Source of the DNA: a virus
Direction: 5' to 3' (one strand)
IMG/VR virus record: IMGVR_UViG_3300031857_000283
Coordinates: 1 to 51,158 of that record
Length of the DNA: 51,158 nt
Made by a program: the position numbers and the translations under genes. Of this stretch, positions 30,787-44,500 are shown one piece after another. How positions within the stretch are numbered: position 1 is the stretch's first letter; every line of letters starts with the position of its first letter. Under the pieces are notes generated by a model, which was not told the DNA's origin, ran no database searches, and saw only the letters and a program-made list of their open reading frames with translations.

Positions 30787-32586
30787 ATGCCTCCCTCCCA
30801 AGACCCCTACCGCCTCGCCCAGCAGCAACAAGCAGCCGCCGCGCGCCTCGTCGCCCAGCAGGCCAAACAAACCGCCCAAGAGCAGGAAGCCGCCGCCAAA
30901 GCCGCGCGCAACGCCGAGCTATCGAGACAGGAGCTGGAATACCGGGCGCAGGGCATGATCCCCGTCACCACCGCCGACGGCAATCTCCACCCCGACCCCC
31001 TTTGGGACCAGAAGCAGGCCGAAAAAGCCGCGAAGGAGCAGGAAGCCGCCGCCAAAGCCGCGCAGCAGCAGCAGGCCGCGCAGATCTCCGACCAGTTCAC
31101 GAAAGAGGGCCGGAAGTTTTTCACCTCGAAGGTCACCGGCATGCCCGTGGCCCTCGAATCGGATGCCCAGCTTGAGCAGCAGCGGAAGGACCGCGCCGAG
31201 CAGGCCCGCAAAGCCGCCCTCGATGAGCGCCTCCGCGCCATCGAAACCGCCACCACCGACCCCGCCAAGCGCCGCCTCCCCACCAAAGCCCGCGACAACC
31301 TCGCCAAGCAGGTCAAAACCGCGAAGCAGGAGGCTCTCTTCGCTCTCCAATCCAGCCTACAGGAGCAGGCTAAAGCCACCGACAAAGCCGGCTGGTATGA
31401 CGTGGTGAACAATAACCCCACCCCCGAGGCCCTCACCGCCCAGGAACGCCTCTCCCGCCTTTCCCAGCCAGACGCCGATCTCACCGATCAAGACCTCGCC
31501 GACCTGGAGGCCAACGACGCGACAAAACCCCTCGCCGCCAAAATCCGCAACGCCAGCGCCATCCTCACAAAGGACGACGAGGCCGCCCAGTTCCACGAGC
31601 AGCAGGCCGACACTGCCTTCGATTTGAAGCTCCGCCGCGATGATCCCGCCGCATGGGCAGAGCGCCAGCGCCAGCGCCGCGCCAGCATGTCCCCGCAGGA
31701 ATTGCAGGCCGACCTTGAAGCCTCCACCGCCGATCTCGCCACGCGCTCGCAGGAGATCGACGCCGCTTTCCAGCCCGTCCAAGCCCGCCGCGCCGCTTCG
31801 CAGCAAAAGCTCGATACCCTCGCCCAGCAGGCCGCCGCGCGCCGCCAGCAGGGCCTCACCGCCGGGGAAATCGTGACGTTCACCAAGCCGGACGGCACCA
31901 CCGAGACATGGCCCGCCGATCTCGCCGCCGAATACGAGCGCCAGCAGGCCCTCGATCAGGAGGCGGAGGCCCAGGATGCCCCCTTGCTCGAAAAGCTCGC
32001 CGCGCAGCACGCCGATCTTCAGGCGGAGGCCGCCCTCCAGCAGGAGGCCGGCCAGTCTCTCCAGACCCGCCAGCGCGCGCAGCAGGATCAAGTCGCAGAG
32101 ACCCTCGAATCCGCCGCGCCCGGCATGGGCGTCGAGTATCGCACCCTCCTCGCCGATCAGGACCAGCGTGCCGAGGCCCTCCGCGCTCAGTTTCAGGGCA
32201 GGGAAGACAGCCCGGAGGCCAAGGCCGCCTTCAAGGCTCTCTCCGACGACATCGCCGCCAAAGCCTCCCTCATCGAGGGCGTCGCCCGGGACGAGGCCAA
32301 GAAGAAAACCACCGCGCTCAATTCGCTCTGGGACAAGTTCAACACCTACGCCTCCGACCGAGATCACCTTTACGATTGGACTGCCAAAGTCAGCACTGAC
32401 ACCGATCTCGCGAACCAAGCCCGCGCGAAAGCGGATGCCGCCTACGGCCAGCAAACCGGCCAGCCCGGCTATTCCTTCCGCAAAGAACTGGACGCGCAAT
32501 TCGACACCGAGGCCAAGGCCCTCGGCATCGATCCTGCCGAGGCCCGCGTTTTCATGGAGACACGCCGGCGGCTCGATTGGAGCAAA
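30787..32586 (+). other. Giant protein: N-terminal coiled-coil region
   Basis: Residues 1-600 are rich in Ala, Gln, Glu, Lys and Arg, with long helical heptads (for example EQEAAAKAARNAELSRQELE). Similar regions start many internal virion proteins. It may mediate packaging or multimerisation. Confidence 0.7.
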
Positions 32587-35500
32587 CCTCTCACCGGCGA
32601 GGCCGTCGAGGCGGCCGACTCCCTCACCGGCCCGCTTTTGCAGCGCCTCGGCATCACGGAGATGCAGGAGCCCCTCCGCACCCTCCCGGATGGCACCCTC
32701 ATCCCCAATCCGGCCCTCGGCTCAGATGAAACCGCCTTCCGCGCCGTCATCGCCAAATCCACCGGCACCGCGGAGCAGAAAAAAGCTGCCCTCGCCCTCT
32801 GGCCGGAATACCGCCGCATGTATGGCGAGACGCTCCTCGCCACCTTTGCCGATCAGACCGCTTTCGGGGAGGACTTCAACCAATGGCGCGAGGAGAACCC
32901 CATGCCCTCAGCCGATCCGGCAGAGCAGGCCCTCGCCTACGCGGACAAAATGAAGAGCCGCCCCGCTTGGCGTCGTTGGGGGGATTTGGTCGCCTCCAAT
33001 GTCACCGCAGGCTTCATGGACATCACCAGCGCCGTGCTCGGCACCGCTGGAGCTGCCTCCGGCTTGGTGTCTGATACCGTCTCCGAAGGCATTTCCTCCC
33101 TCGCCGCAGCCAATGCCGCCAATGCAGGCACCCTGGTCAATGCGCAGGGGGAATTGTCGAACACCGGCCTCGCCGGAGCCATCACCGGCACCATCGCCCG
33201 CATGGCCCCCGGTGTCGCCGCCACCCTCGCCACTGGCTCCATGGCCGGTGCCATGACCTTCGGTGCCATGCAGACCGGCGGCACGCTTTACAGCGAGGCC
33301 TACGGCCAGCTTCGCGAGCAGGGCATGAGCCACGAGGACGCATGGCGTTCCGCTGCTCCCGCCAGCGCCGCCGCTGGTGCCATGACCGCCGCGCTCACCA
33401 AGGTATTCCCCGGTGGTGCCACCGCCATCCTGCAAGATAACGCCGCCCGTCACAGTGTCCGCGCCATGATGGCTGGATTCCTCGCCAGCGGCAAATCCGT
33501 AGCCAAAGGGGCTCTCGATGAAATCCCGGAGGAACTCATCGACGAAGGCGTCTCCCAGCTCGCCCAGGCCCAGGCCGAAGGCCGCGATCCACGCTCCGCC
33601 GTGCGCGACTTCATCACCGGCCTCCCGGAGATCATCGGTGCCGCTGGCATCGTCGGGGGAGGCATGCAGGCTGTGTCTGATTACCGCGACCGCCGCCAGC
33701 AGGCCCCAAGCAGTGCTCCCAGCAACCCCGCGAACCTCCCGGAAAACGTCGCTGCCGCCGAGACAGCCATCGACTCGCTTCAACTCCCGGACGTGGACGA
33801 GGCCACCCTCGCCCGCACCCAGGACGCCGCTCGTGGCGTGCTCTACATCGCTCAAGGCACCCCGCTGACCGAGCTGGACGCGGAAACGCTCGCCGCGCTC
33901 GACATCGTCGAGGACCCGCAAAAACCCGGCACCTTCGTCAACGGCCGCATCGTGCCCGGAAAGAACGGCATCCCGGAGGTGCAGACCTTCGATGCCGGTC
34001 AAGCTCCCGTCGCCAACCCGGACGGCACCGCCGGCATGCGCCCCGTTCGCGTCCGCCTCATCGACGGCCAGCCCGTCATTTCCCAGGCCACGCTCGACAA
34101 GCTCGGCCAGATCCTCCCCGCCGTCCGCGCCGCCATTCCCCTCGATGAAAAACAACGCCTCCAGCAACTCACTCAGCCGCCCGCAGGTGGACCAGCTCCT
34201 GCCAATGCCACCCAAAGCCCGGTTCAAGTTTCTCCTGCAAATGGGCCGGACTCGGCACGAGGCGAAAGCCCTCCTGCACCAGCACAACCTGAACCACCGG
34301 TAACCGCCGGGAGTCTGGAGCCCGCCGCGCAGCAACGCGCCACCGAGCTTGCCACCCTCCTCGAAGACCGCGGCCTCACCGCCCCGCAGGCCGCCCACGC
34401 CGCCAGCAAAGTCATTGAGGCCCAGGGCATCGTCGGAGCCAGCGCTGAGGAGCAATACGCCGCCGGCATCGACGACGAGCTTTTCAAACTCGGCTGGGTG
34501 AAACCCCAGACACGCAAGAAATACGAGTTCTTCGGCCGCTCCGGCACCCCACCCACCAGTGATGCGGGCACTCCTGCCCGCACCGCCCCCGCCGACGCCA
34601 CCGACCCCTTCACCGTCACTCCGGTTACTAAGGTCACTCCGGTCACCTCCCCGCCCGCCAAAGCCACCACCGACCTCGCCGACCGCGTCGTCGTGGCCAA
34701 GCAGCGCGCCATGAAGGCCGTCCCCGTGGCCTCGCGGAAACGATTTGTAAAATTCGTCTCGCCGCTCACCACCCAGCTCGCCCGCTTCCAAAACGCTTTC
34801 CCCGGCGGCATCGTGTTCACCGATGGCCAGGCCAAGGACGACCTCAATTACACCGGCGCAGGCATTTCCGTGGCAGAGGCCACCACCGCGCCCCGGCTCG
34901 ACGTGAACCTCGCGGAACTCTTCAAGTCCGCCGATCACCTCGAAGAAAAAGACCTCGCCGCCTTCACCCGCCGCGCCGTCATGCACGAGGTCCGCCACCT
35001 CGCCGCCCTGAAGGTCATCACCCCCAGCCAGGCCCGCGCCCTCTGGAAGGACCTCACGCCCGGCCTCCAAGCCCGCGTCTATGCCTCCTACTACGCCGCC
35101 GACCTCCAAAACGCCACCGGCGGCAAACCCCTCTCCCAAAAGCAGCTCCTCACCCTCGCCCAGCAAGCCGTCAGTGGTGTCAATCCGGTCAATAAAGTCA
35201 CCCTCCCGAAAGCCGACCCCTTCCACATGGCGCACGAGTTCCTGCGCATGCTCGACGAAGACGCGGAATTCGCCGGCCAGACCAGCGAGGCCATGGATGC
35301 CTCACCGGCCCTCGGTCAGGCCATCCTCGATTTCCTCCGCAGCGTGCTCGACGAGATCAAGCGCCTCATCGCCACCGATCTCGACCAAAGCACCCGCGTC
35401 CAGCTCAAGGAATTCCAAAAGCTCGTCGAGGCCGCCCGCAAACAGATCCTCGCAGACAACCCCGCCGACCGCCTCGGCTCCACCAAAGAGGCTTCTGTAG

Positions 35501-38500
35501 CTCCCCTCACCACCGCCGCCGACACCCGCGCCAGCGTGCTTCAAGGGAGCGTGGACACTCCTGTCCGCACCGATTTCAACCCCGTGCGCGGCTCCACCGG
35601 CACCGCCTACACGGACAGCAACGATGCCATCGAGTTCCAGTGGGCCGTCGCCGACGTCAACAGCCTCAACATCTCCAACCTCGACAACGGCCGCATCAAT
35701 CCTGATTACCCGCAGGAGTTGCAGCCCCGCGACCGCACCAGCGCCGCCAGTGAGGCCCAGGTGAACGATATCGCCAAGAACTTCAACCTCGACCGCCTCA
35801 GCGCCTCCTCTTCCGTCGGCGATGGTGCCCCCATCGTCGGCCCGGATACCGTCGTCGAATCCGGCAACGGCCGTGTGATGGGTGCCCGCCGGGCACACCG
35901 TGATGCGGGCACTCCTGCCCGCAAGTATCGTGAGGCCCTCATCGCCCGCGCCGGCGAATTCGGCCTCAACGCCGAGCAAATCGAGGCCGTCCCCAATCCC
36001 GTCCTCATCCGCATCCGCACCACCGAGGTCAACCGCACCGCTTTCGTCCTCGCCGCGAACGTCTCCACCATCGCCCCGAAACGCGAGATGGAGCAGGCCA
36101 AGATCGATTCCAAGCAGATCGTGCCCGATCTCTTCGATGCCTTCGTCCCGGCTGAAGACGGGGAAATCTTCACCGCTGCCAATGCGGACTTCATCCGGGG
36201 ATTCGTCTCCGCCGTCATCCCGCCGGCCGAGCGCGGGCAGGTCATCGACGCCTCCGGGAACCTCTCCCAGTCCGGCCTCCGTCGCATTCGCAATGCCCTC
36301 TTTGTCCACGCCTACGGCACCAGCCCGGAGGCTCTCAATGCCCTCGGCCGCCTCACGGAGAGCATCGACGCCACCGATACCGCCCTCGCCCGTTCCCTGC
36401 TCGCTATGGCCCCACGCTTCGCGGAGCAGAACGCCCGCATCGCTTCTGGTGCCCTCTACCCGTTCAGCATCACGGAAAACCTCGCCCAGTCCCTCCAAAA
36501 GCTCGCCGATCTCCGCGCCCGTGGCGAAAAGGTCGAGACGTGGCTCCAGCAGGACCGCATCCCCGGCATTGGGGATGATCCCGGCCCCATCACCACCGCC
36601 CTCGTGCAGTTCCTGCACGAAAACCGCACCCGCCCCCGTCAGGTCCTCGACACCCTCGACCGCTACGCCAAAGCCCTCGATTCCGCCGGCGACCCCCGCC
36701 AGATCAGCCTCTTCGGCGACGAAAAACCCGACGCCGAAACCCTCTGGAAACTCGCCGCGAACTACAAGCAGGAACCCGCGCTCGCGATGGGGCGGAAGAA
36801 CGTCTCTGGCAATGCGGAGAAGGTGGACTTTAGCCGCGACTTGCTCGCGGCCAAAATCGACCAAGACCGCTTTGTTGGTCCGAACTGGTATTACTCGACG
36901 CTCAAGAAACTGCGCAAAGCTCTTGCCATGGGCAAGTCTATCAGCATCGAGAACCGCGACGTGTCCGATTACGGCGGCACACTAGGTGTCATCATTGACG
37001 GGGAAGAAATGCCGCTCACCCGCCGCAAGATCCCCCATCGTGACATGCACTTCCATTTTGGGGTGCAGAGACGCCAAAAGGTGGAAGAGGCACCAACAGT
37101 CAAATCCCCCACCCCAGGCTGGATGGTCGTCATGCCAGACGACTACGACATCGTCGGCTACACCCCTCGCTCCAACAATCGCTTCGAGAACCAACCGATT
37201 TATAGCAACGGCCAAACCCGGATCACCGAGGAAGAAGCCCTCGCGCAAGGAATTGCCAAGGAACGCCTTCCTTACGGTCCCGCTACCACGACCGGCACCG
37301 CCTCGGCCTACGTTGAGCGTCCCACCATCGCCCCCGCCTCCGCCCTCAAGGTTTACAAAAAGCTCACCGCCCAGCAAAAAGAGAAACCCCTCACCGCCGG
37401 CCAAAACCGCGCCCTGGAGGCCGCCGAGCGTTCCCTCGGTCAGCTCTTCCTCTTCGACGAACCCAACCGCACCCTCAAACCCGCCGAGGACCTCGTGCTA
37501 GAGCAGCAAACCGCCAGCCGCGCCACCTTCGCGGATTCCACGCCCGAGCAGCTCCGCCTGTTCATGGCGACGAAAAAAGTGCTCTACTCCAAAGCCGCCA
37601 AAGAGAAGCACCTCCGGCCCATCACTCGCCAGTTGGTCAAGCTCCGCGTGTCGGTGCAGGATGCTCTTGTCCGCGTCGTCCAGGAAACGATCATCCCCAA
37701 AATCCCGCCGCGCCTGCGGGCTCTTATGGACCAGACCGCGGCCGATTATGATGCGTGGCTCAAGCCTCGCATGGCGGCCCTAAAGCCCCAATGGGATGCC
37801 TACAAAGCCCGCTTCACGCCAGCCATCGTCGAAGGCTACAACAAAGACCTCGAAGACCTCGCCTCCGAACTGGGAGTCATGCCCATGACCCGCGTTCCCC
37901 TCAAAGGGGACCGTGGCATGGAAAAAGCCATCCTCGACGCCGCCGATGATTCCGAACGTCTCGGGACCGAAATCCAGCCTGATGTCACCAAGGTCAACGA
38001 CGTCCTTCGCGCTTCCCTCGTGGCTGCTGACGACGAAGGCGTCGCCCGCACCGTCGCCGCGCTTCGCGCCCGCTACAAGGTCGTCAAATTCAAGGACCGG
38101 TTCACCAAACCGGTGGGAGGCTACCACGATTGGAACTTCATCATCGAAGTGGCCCCCGGGTTGAACGCCGAGGTGCAGGTGCATCGCGTCGATTACCTGT
38201 TCTCCAAGGAGATCGGACCCGGCCATCTGATGTATGAGGACTGGCGTAGGCTGGACCGTCTGGTGAAATTGAACCCAGCCCCGGAAATTGCGCAGCTTTA
38301 TCGCCGCCTCTCCAAAACCATGGAGGGTTATTACACCGCCATTGGTCAGGCTTTTGCCATCTCGCGGAATTCGACCTCGTCGATGATTTCACCCTCCGTC
38401 AACACTCTGCCCGAGTCTCGCATCGGGAAGATGCCAGCAGGACCGGCGACCATCGGGACGGGAGGATCTCCATCCTTGTCCCATACAACAGGTGTTCCAT

Positions 38501-41500
38501 CCACGTCAAAAAACTCGGCGGTCGCGGGGAATGAATCAGGGATTTTCACGCCGGATAATACACCCGAAACCCCGTCAAATCAAGGCATTCGCATCACCAC
38601 CGCGAACATTGACCGTTACGCCGGTAACGTGGACGTCAGCGCCCTCCAAGGCCGTCAAAAGGACTGGCGGCAGGCCTTCGACGTCCCCGCCAAACCCCAA
38701 ATGGTGCCGCTGGCAAAGCTCGTCAGCCCCAAGAACGAACTCGAATCCCCGCGCTTCAAAGCCGGCCTCAAGCCCGACCCGCGCCAGACCGCCGCCAACT
38801 TCATCGCCCGCGCCATCGCTGGCGAGCCCGGCGTCAAGAAACGCGCCCCGCTCGACGTTTCCGCCAACCCCGACGGCACCTACACCATTCACGACGGCAA
38901 CGCCACCGCCCAGGCCCTCATGCTCGCCGGCTGGAAAGCCGTCCCCGTCAACGAGGTCAATCCCGTCACCCTCGCCAAAGCCAGCACCACCCTGTCACCC
39001 GAATATCAAGCGGCATGGGAAGACTTCACCGCAGAAGGAAGCTCGAGCTTTGACCTGTTTCCCGCTGCATGGCCGCTTTACCAGCAGCAGATCCAGAAAG
39101 AGCCGGAAGCGGCCGTTCAAAAACGCATCCTCGACGCTTACCTCCAGGCCATGAAGGCCTACGGAGCCATCACCAACACCGCCCCTCGCCCTGAAAACTT
39201 CGGCTACCTTTGGGAAGATGAAAAACCCTTCATGGAGGCCATCCGTGGCACCGTCGTCGGCGACCCCGTCGCCGGCTCTGGTAATTTCCTCGCCAAAGCC
39301 CGCACCACCCCGGACACCTCCCCCGATCTCTTCGGCTTCAACGCCGGCCTCGGCCTCGACACCCTCTTGACCCCGCGCCAAAAGGAAGCGAAGATCACCC
39401 AATCCCAGCAACTCGATCTCTTCGGAGGCACCCCCAATGATGGCTCTCCTTCAACCAGAACGCAGCCAGGTTCTCAACGCCGTGAACCGACTCGCCGCAC
39501 ATCCCGCACACCCGCACCTCCTGAGCAATCCCAAGGCCCTGAAAGCCTTTTTGGCGATCTCTTTTCCCAGCGAGATGACGGACAGCGAATCAGTGCCTCC
39601 CGACTCCCAAGAAAGCCAGGACCTCGCTACAAGCGAACTGGAAGCGGAGACGTCGGTGATGGAGTTTCTGGCCCAACTGACCAAGGAACAACGGACAAGC
39701 CTGCGGACAGCCCTCAAGGCGATCCACCCGGATTGTCTCTTGCTCCTGCCCTGATTCCGCAGCCAGCGGACCCCGCCGACCGCAACCACCGCATCACGGG
39801 CACCGGCACCGTGGCTCCCAAGGGCAACAAGGCCAAACTCGAAGCCAACTTTGCCGCCATGAAGCTCGTGCGCGAGCTGGACGCCGCCGGCCGCAACCCC
39901 ACGCCCGAGGAGAAGCAGGTCCTTGCCGCTTACACCGGATGGGGATGGATGAAGGAAGCCTTCAACACCGTTCGCGCCCGCAAATACGACGATCTCAAAC
40001 TCCGGGCGGAGCGCTACATCGCCACTAAACCACGCTGGGACAGCCGCTACTTTGCCAAATGGCAGGACTTCTATGCCGACAACGCCACCGAAGAAGACCG
40101 CCGCATCTTGTCATGGGCAGACACCTACCTCGAAACCCACGAGCGCCTCAAGACCGAGCTTTCCGAAAAGGAATTCCACGCCGCCGAGAAAAGCACGCTC
40201 AACGCCCACTTCACCACACCGTCGATCATTGACGCCATGTGGAAGGCCGTTGCCAAGCTCGGCTTCAAAGGCGGCCGCGCCATGGAGCCAGGGGGCGGTA
40301 TCGGCCACTTCATTGGCGTGCAGCCGGAGGACATCGCCAACCGCACCCAATGGGAAGCCACCGAACTCGACGACGTCACCGCCCGCATTCTCGCCCGCCT
40401 GTATCCCCAGGCACGCGTGAATTCGGCCATGTCCGCGCCCAACCGCGAAGTGTCCGGTATGGGCTTCCAAAACGCCCGCATTCCGAACAACAGCCTCGAC
40501 CTGTTCATCTCCAACGTGCCCTTCGCCAAGCAAGGCCCAGGAAAGGCCAAGTCGGAGTTCGGCCAGGATTTCAACCTGCATAACTACTTCTTCGCTCGTG
40601 CCCTTTCCAAGGTGAAACCCGGCGGCCTCATCGCTTTCATCACCACCTCCAACACGATGGAGTCCTCCCGTGCTCAACGGGACTACTTGAACAATCACGG
40701 CCAGCTCGTGGCCGCCGTGCGCCTGCCCAACAACGCCTTCAAGGAAAACGCCGGCACCGAGGTCACCACCGACATCCTCATCCTGCGGAAGCCGGACGAC
40801 TCCGACTTCGTCGGCGAACCCTGGCGCGAGCGCATCAAAGTCGGCGAAGACACCGTCACCAGCAAACGTCAGCGTGAAGGCAGCAACGCCCAGCGCATCG
40901 ACGACTGGCTCGGCTCCATTGACCCGGAATGGATTCCTGCCGACGAGGCCCTCGTGGAGCCGTTCCAGGCCTGGATGAAGGGCGGACGCCCCGCCTCCGG
41001 CCAGAAGCGCAAAGCCTTGATCGACGTCTTGAATCGCCTGCATGGCTTCAACCCGCAAAAGCTCGACTTCCGCGCCCCGATCTACGTCAACGAATACTTC
41101 GCCCGCCACCCCGAGAACGTCCTCGGCACCAATCGCCTCGTCGGCTCCATGTATGGCCCCGGCGAATACACCGTGACACCGAAGGACGAGGCCCTCGACT
41201 CCCAGCTCGGTAAGTTCGTGGACCGCCTCCCCGAGGACATCATGAGCCAGTCGGCCACCAACGACTTTGAGGCCAAAGCAGCCGAGCGTGGCGACAAGGT
41301 GGACAGCTATGTGGAGCGCGAGGGCCGCATCTACCAAGTCACCAAGGAAGGACTGGAACCCGTGGAATGGCAGGTCATGCCCGGCATGGATTCCAAAGCC
41401 AAGGCCGCCGCCGAACGCAAAACCGCCATCTTCCGCCAGTGGGCGAAGCTCCGCGATGCCGCCGTGGCACTCGTGAAACTGGAAGCCAATCCACTCGCCG

Positions 41501-44500
41501 ACGAAAGCGAGATGAAGAACGCCCGCTTAATGCTCAACCAGGTCTATGACCGCACGGTGGAGAAACACGGCGCACTCTCCAAACGCCGCAACAACAACTA
41601 CCGTTTCCTCGACGACGATCCCGAGGCCGCGCTGCTCCAAGCCCTCGAAGACGAGGAACGCAGCACCGCCAAGGACGGCAAAGTCACTTACACCTACACC
41701 AAGACGGACATCTTCCACCGCCGCCTCATTGAGCCGCAGGAAGCCCCCACCACCGCCGCCAGCCTCGAAGAGGCGGTCAGCATCTCCATGGCATGGGAGG
41801 GCACCGTTAACCCGCAATACGTCGCCGATCTTCTCGGCACCGACGCCGGCCTCGCCCGCCAGCAACTCATCGAAGGCGGTCACGTCTTTGAAGATCCCTC
41901 CTCCGGCATGCTCATGACGGCGGATGAATACCTTTCCGGCCCCGTGTCGGAGCGCCTCCGCCTCGCGCAGGAAGCCGTGAAGGATAGCCCGCAGTATGCA
42001 CGCAATGTCACCGCCCTGCGCGAGGCCCTGCCACCGCACAAGGCCATCTCGGAGGCTTCCGTCATCCTCGGCCAGCGCTGGGTGCCTGATTCCATCTACA
42101 CCGCTTTCGCCCGTTTCCTCGGCATCGAAGACGGCACCGTGGAGTTCAGCAAGGAACTAAACTCGTTCTCAGTTCGTGGCGAAGGCTCAAACGAGGAATG
42201 GAACGTCGGCAACCAGGGAGCCAAGGACATCCTCGACGCCGTCATGAACAACATGACCCTCGTTTACCGCCGCTATGTGCGGGGCGAAGGCATGCAGACC
42301 GATGAAGAACTCACCGCCACCCTGCGCGTGAAGGCCGACGAGATGCGTGACGCATTCTCCCAGTTCGTCAAGACCACCGAGGAGCAGGTCGCAGACCCCG
42401 AGTTCGAAGGCCAGACCATTCCCATCCCCGATATCGCCGAGCGTGAGTTCAACCAGAAGGTCAACGGCATCAAGCCGCCGAACTTTGTCGGCGACTGGGT
42501 GAAACTCCCCGGCCAAAGCGGCATCATCTGGCTAAAACCCTTCCGCAAAGCCGTGCTCGCCCGTCTCATCACGCAGGGACGCGGCATGATGGCCCACGGT
42601 GTCGGCAGTGGCAAAACCTACAACCAGATTGCCCTCGCGATGGAACTCCGCCGCCTCGGCAAGGCCCGCAAGCCGGTCATCGTGGTTCAAAACAGCACCA
42701 TCAACCAGTTCGCCGCCAGCTTCCGCAAAGCCTACCCGCAGGCCAAGATCCTCGTGGCGACGCCCCGCAGCTACAACGCCCAGACCCGCGCCCGCTTCAC
42801 CGCCCGCATGGCGACTGGAGACTGGGACGCCATAATCATGACGCACTCGAATGTGGACCTCATCGGCCACAGCGCGGAAACCGTCACGGCTTACTTTGCC
42901 AAGGAACTCGAAGAACTCGACGCCGCGATCATGGCCTCGGACGGTAGCGACCAGCAGAGCGACCTTCAAAAAGCCCGCGACAGCCTCATCGAGAAGCGCG
43001 ACGAGATGATGCAGGCCCTCGGCGAGCGACAGGACGACACCCTCAACTGGGAAGACATCGGCGTCGATGCCCTCATCGTGGACGAAGCCCACGCCTTCAA
43101 GAACGCCCCCGTGGTGACCAATCGCGGACGCGACATCAAGAATATCCCCTCGTCAGGTGTCGGTAGTCAGCGTGCCGTCTCCATGATGATGAAGACCCGC
43201 AGCGTGCGCGAGCGCAACGGCCAGAAAGGCGTGTTCTTTGCCACTGGGACACCTGTCAGCAACAGCATGGCGGAGGCCTTCATCATGCTCCGCTACATCG
43301 CCCCGGACCTGCTCGAAGCCAACGGCATCCGCAACTTCGACGACTTCGCCAGCCAATACGGCGACGTGGTCAGTCAGGCAGAAAGCACTTGGGACGGCAA
43401 GGTGAAAATGGTGGACCGCTTCGCCAAGTTCGTGAACGGCCAGCAGCTCATCAACCTCGTGCGCAGCGTGTTCGACGTCGCCATGGGAAACGAGTCCTTA
43501 GGTATCGACGTGCCCACCGTCAAAGGTGGCAAGCCTCGCCAAATTGTAGTGCCCGCCACTGCGGCGAATATGTCTTTCAACAACTGGATTGTTCAAAGCG
43601 TCTCGCCGTCATGGGAGCGCATCACGCGGAAGGACATCGAGGCAAACCCCAAACTGTCCGCTGTGCCGATCATGACCATGCAGGCCGGCATCGCCGCGGC
43701 GCTCGATCCGCGCCTTATCCACGATAAAGCTCCCGACGATCCCAACAGCAAGGTCAACACCGCGATTCGTGAAGTGCTCCGCATCTACAAAGCCGGCACC
43801 GAGCGCAAAACCGCCCAGGTCCTTTTCTCGGACCTCTTCAATTCCTTCAACATGGACATTCTGGAAGGATTCGCGGATCACCCCTTTGCCGACCTCGGCG
43901 AGAACTCCATCCGCAAGAATGCCAAACTACGCGACGATGGCAGCCCTCCCCGTGGCAACTTTAACCTCGGCGAAGACATCAAGGCTAAACTCATCGCCGC
44001 CGGCGTGCCCGAGCGTGAGATCATAGTCGTCACCGACCAGAAGGACGAGGCCCTCACCAACATCTTCGACAAGGTCAACGATGGCGACATCCGCATCATC
44101 ATCGGCTCCACCGGCCGCCTCGGCGTCGGCGTGAACATCCAGGAACGTCTCGCCGCCGTGCATCACCTCATGCCGCCGCGTGACTTTAAGCCGGCCATGA
44201 TGGAGCAGCGCAACGGGCGCATCATCCGACAGGGCAACCTGCACGCCGAATGGCGTGACATCGCGCTCGTCGATGTCGTGGAACGTCTCGGCAAGACCCG
44301 CTTCCCCACCAAGGACGACAAAGGCAAGGCGCTCTCGCCCTCGAAACGTGCCACCGCCGCCAAAACATGGCTGGCCGAAAACGACAAGGACGGCTCCATC
44401 AAAACCGCCGCCGACACCGCAGCCCGTGAGTTCGACATCGAGATCATCGAGTATGGCGTGGAGAAGTCCCTCGACTCCGCCGTCTATTCCATGATGGCCG

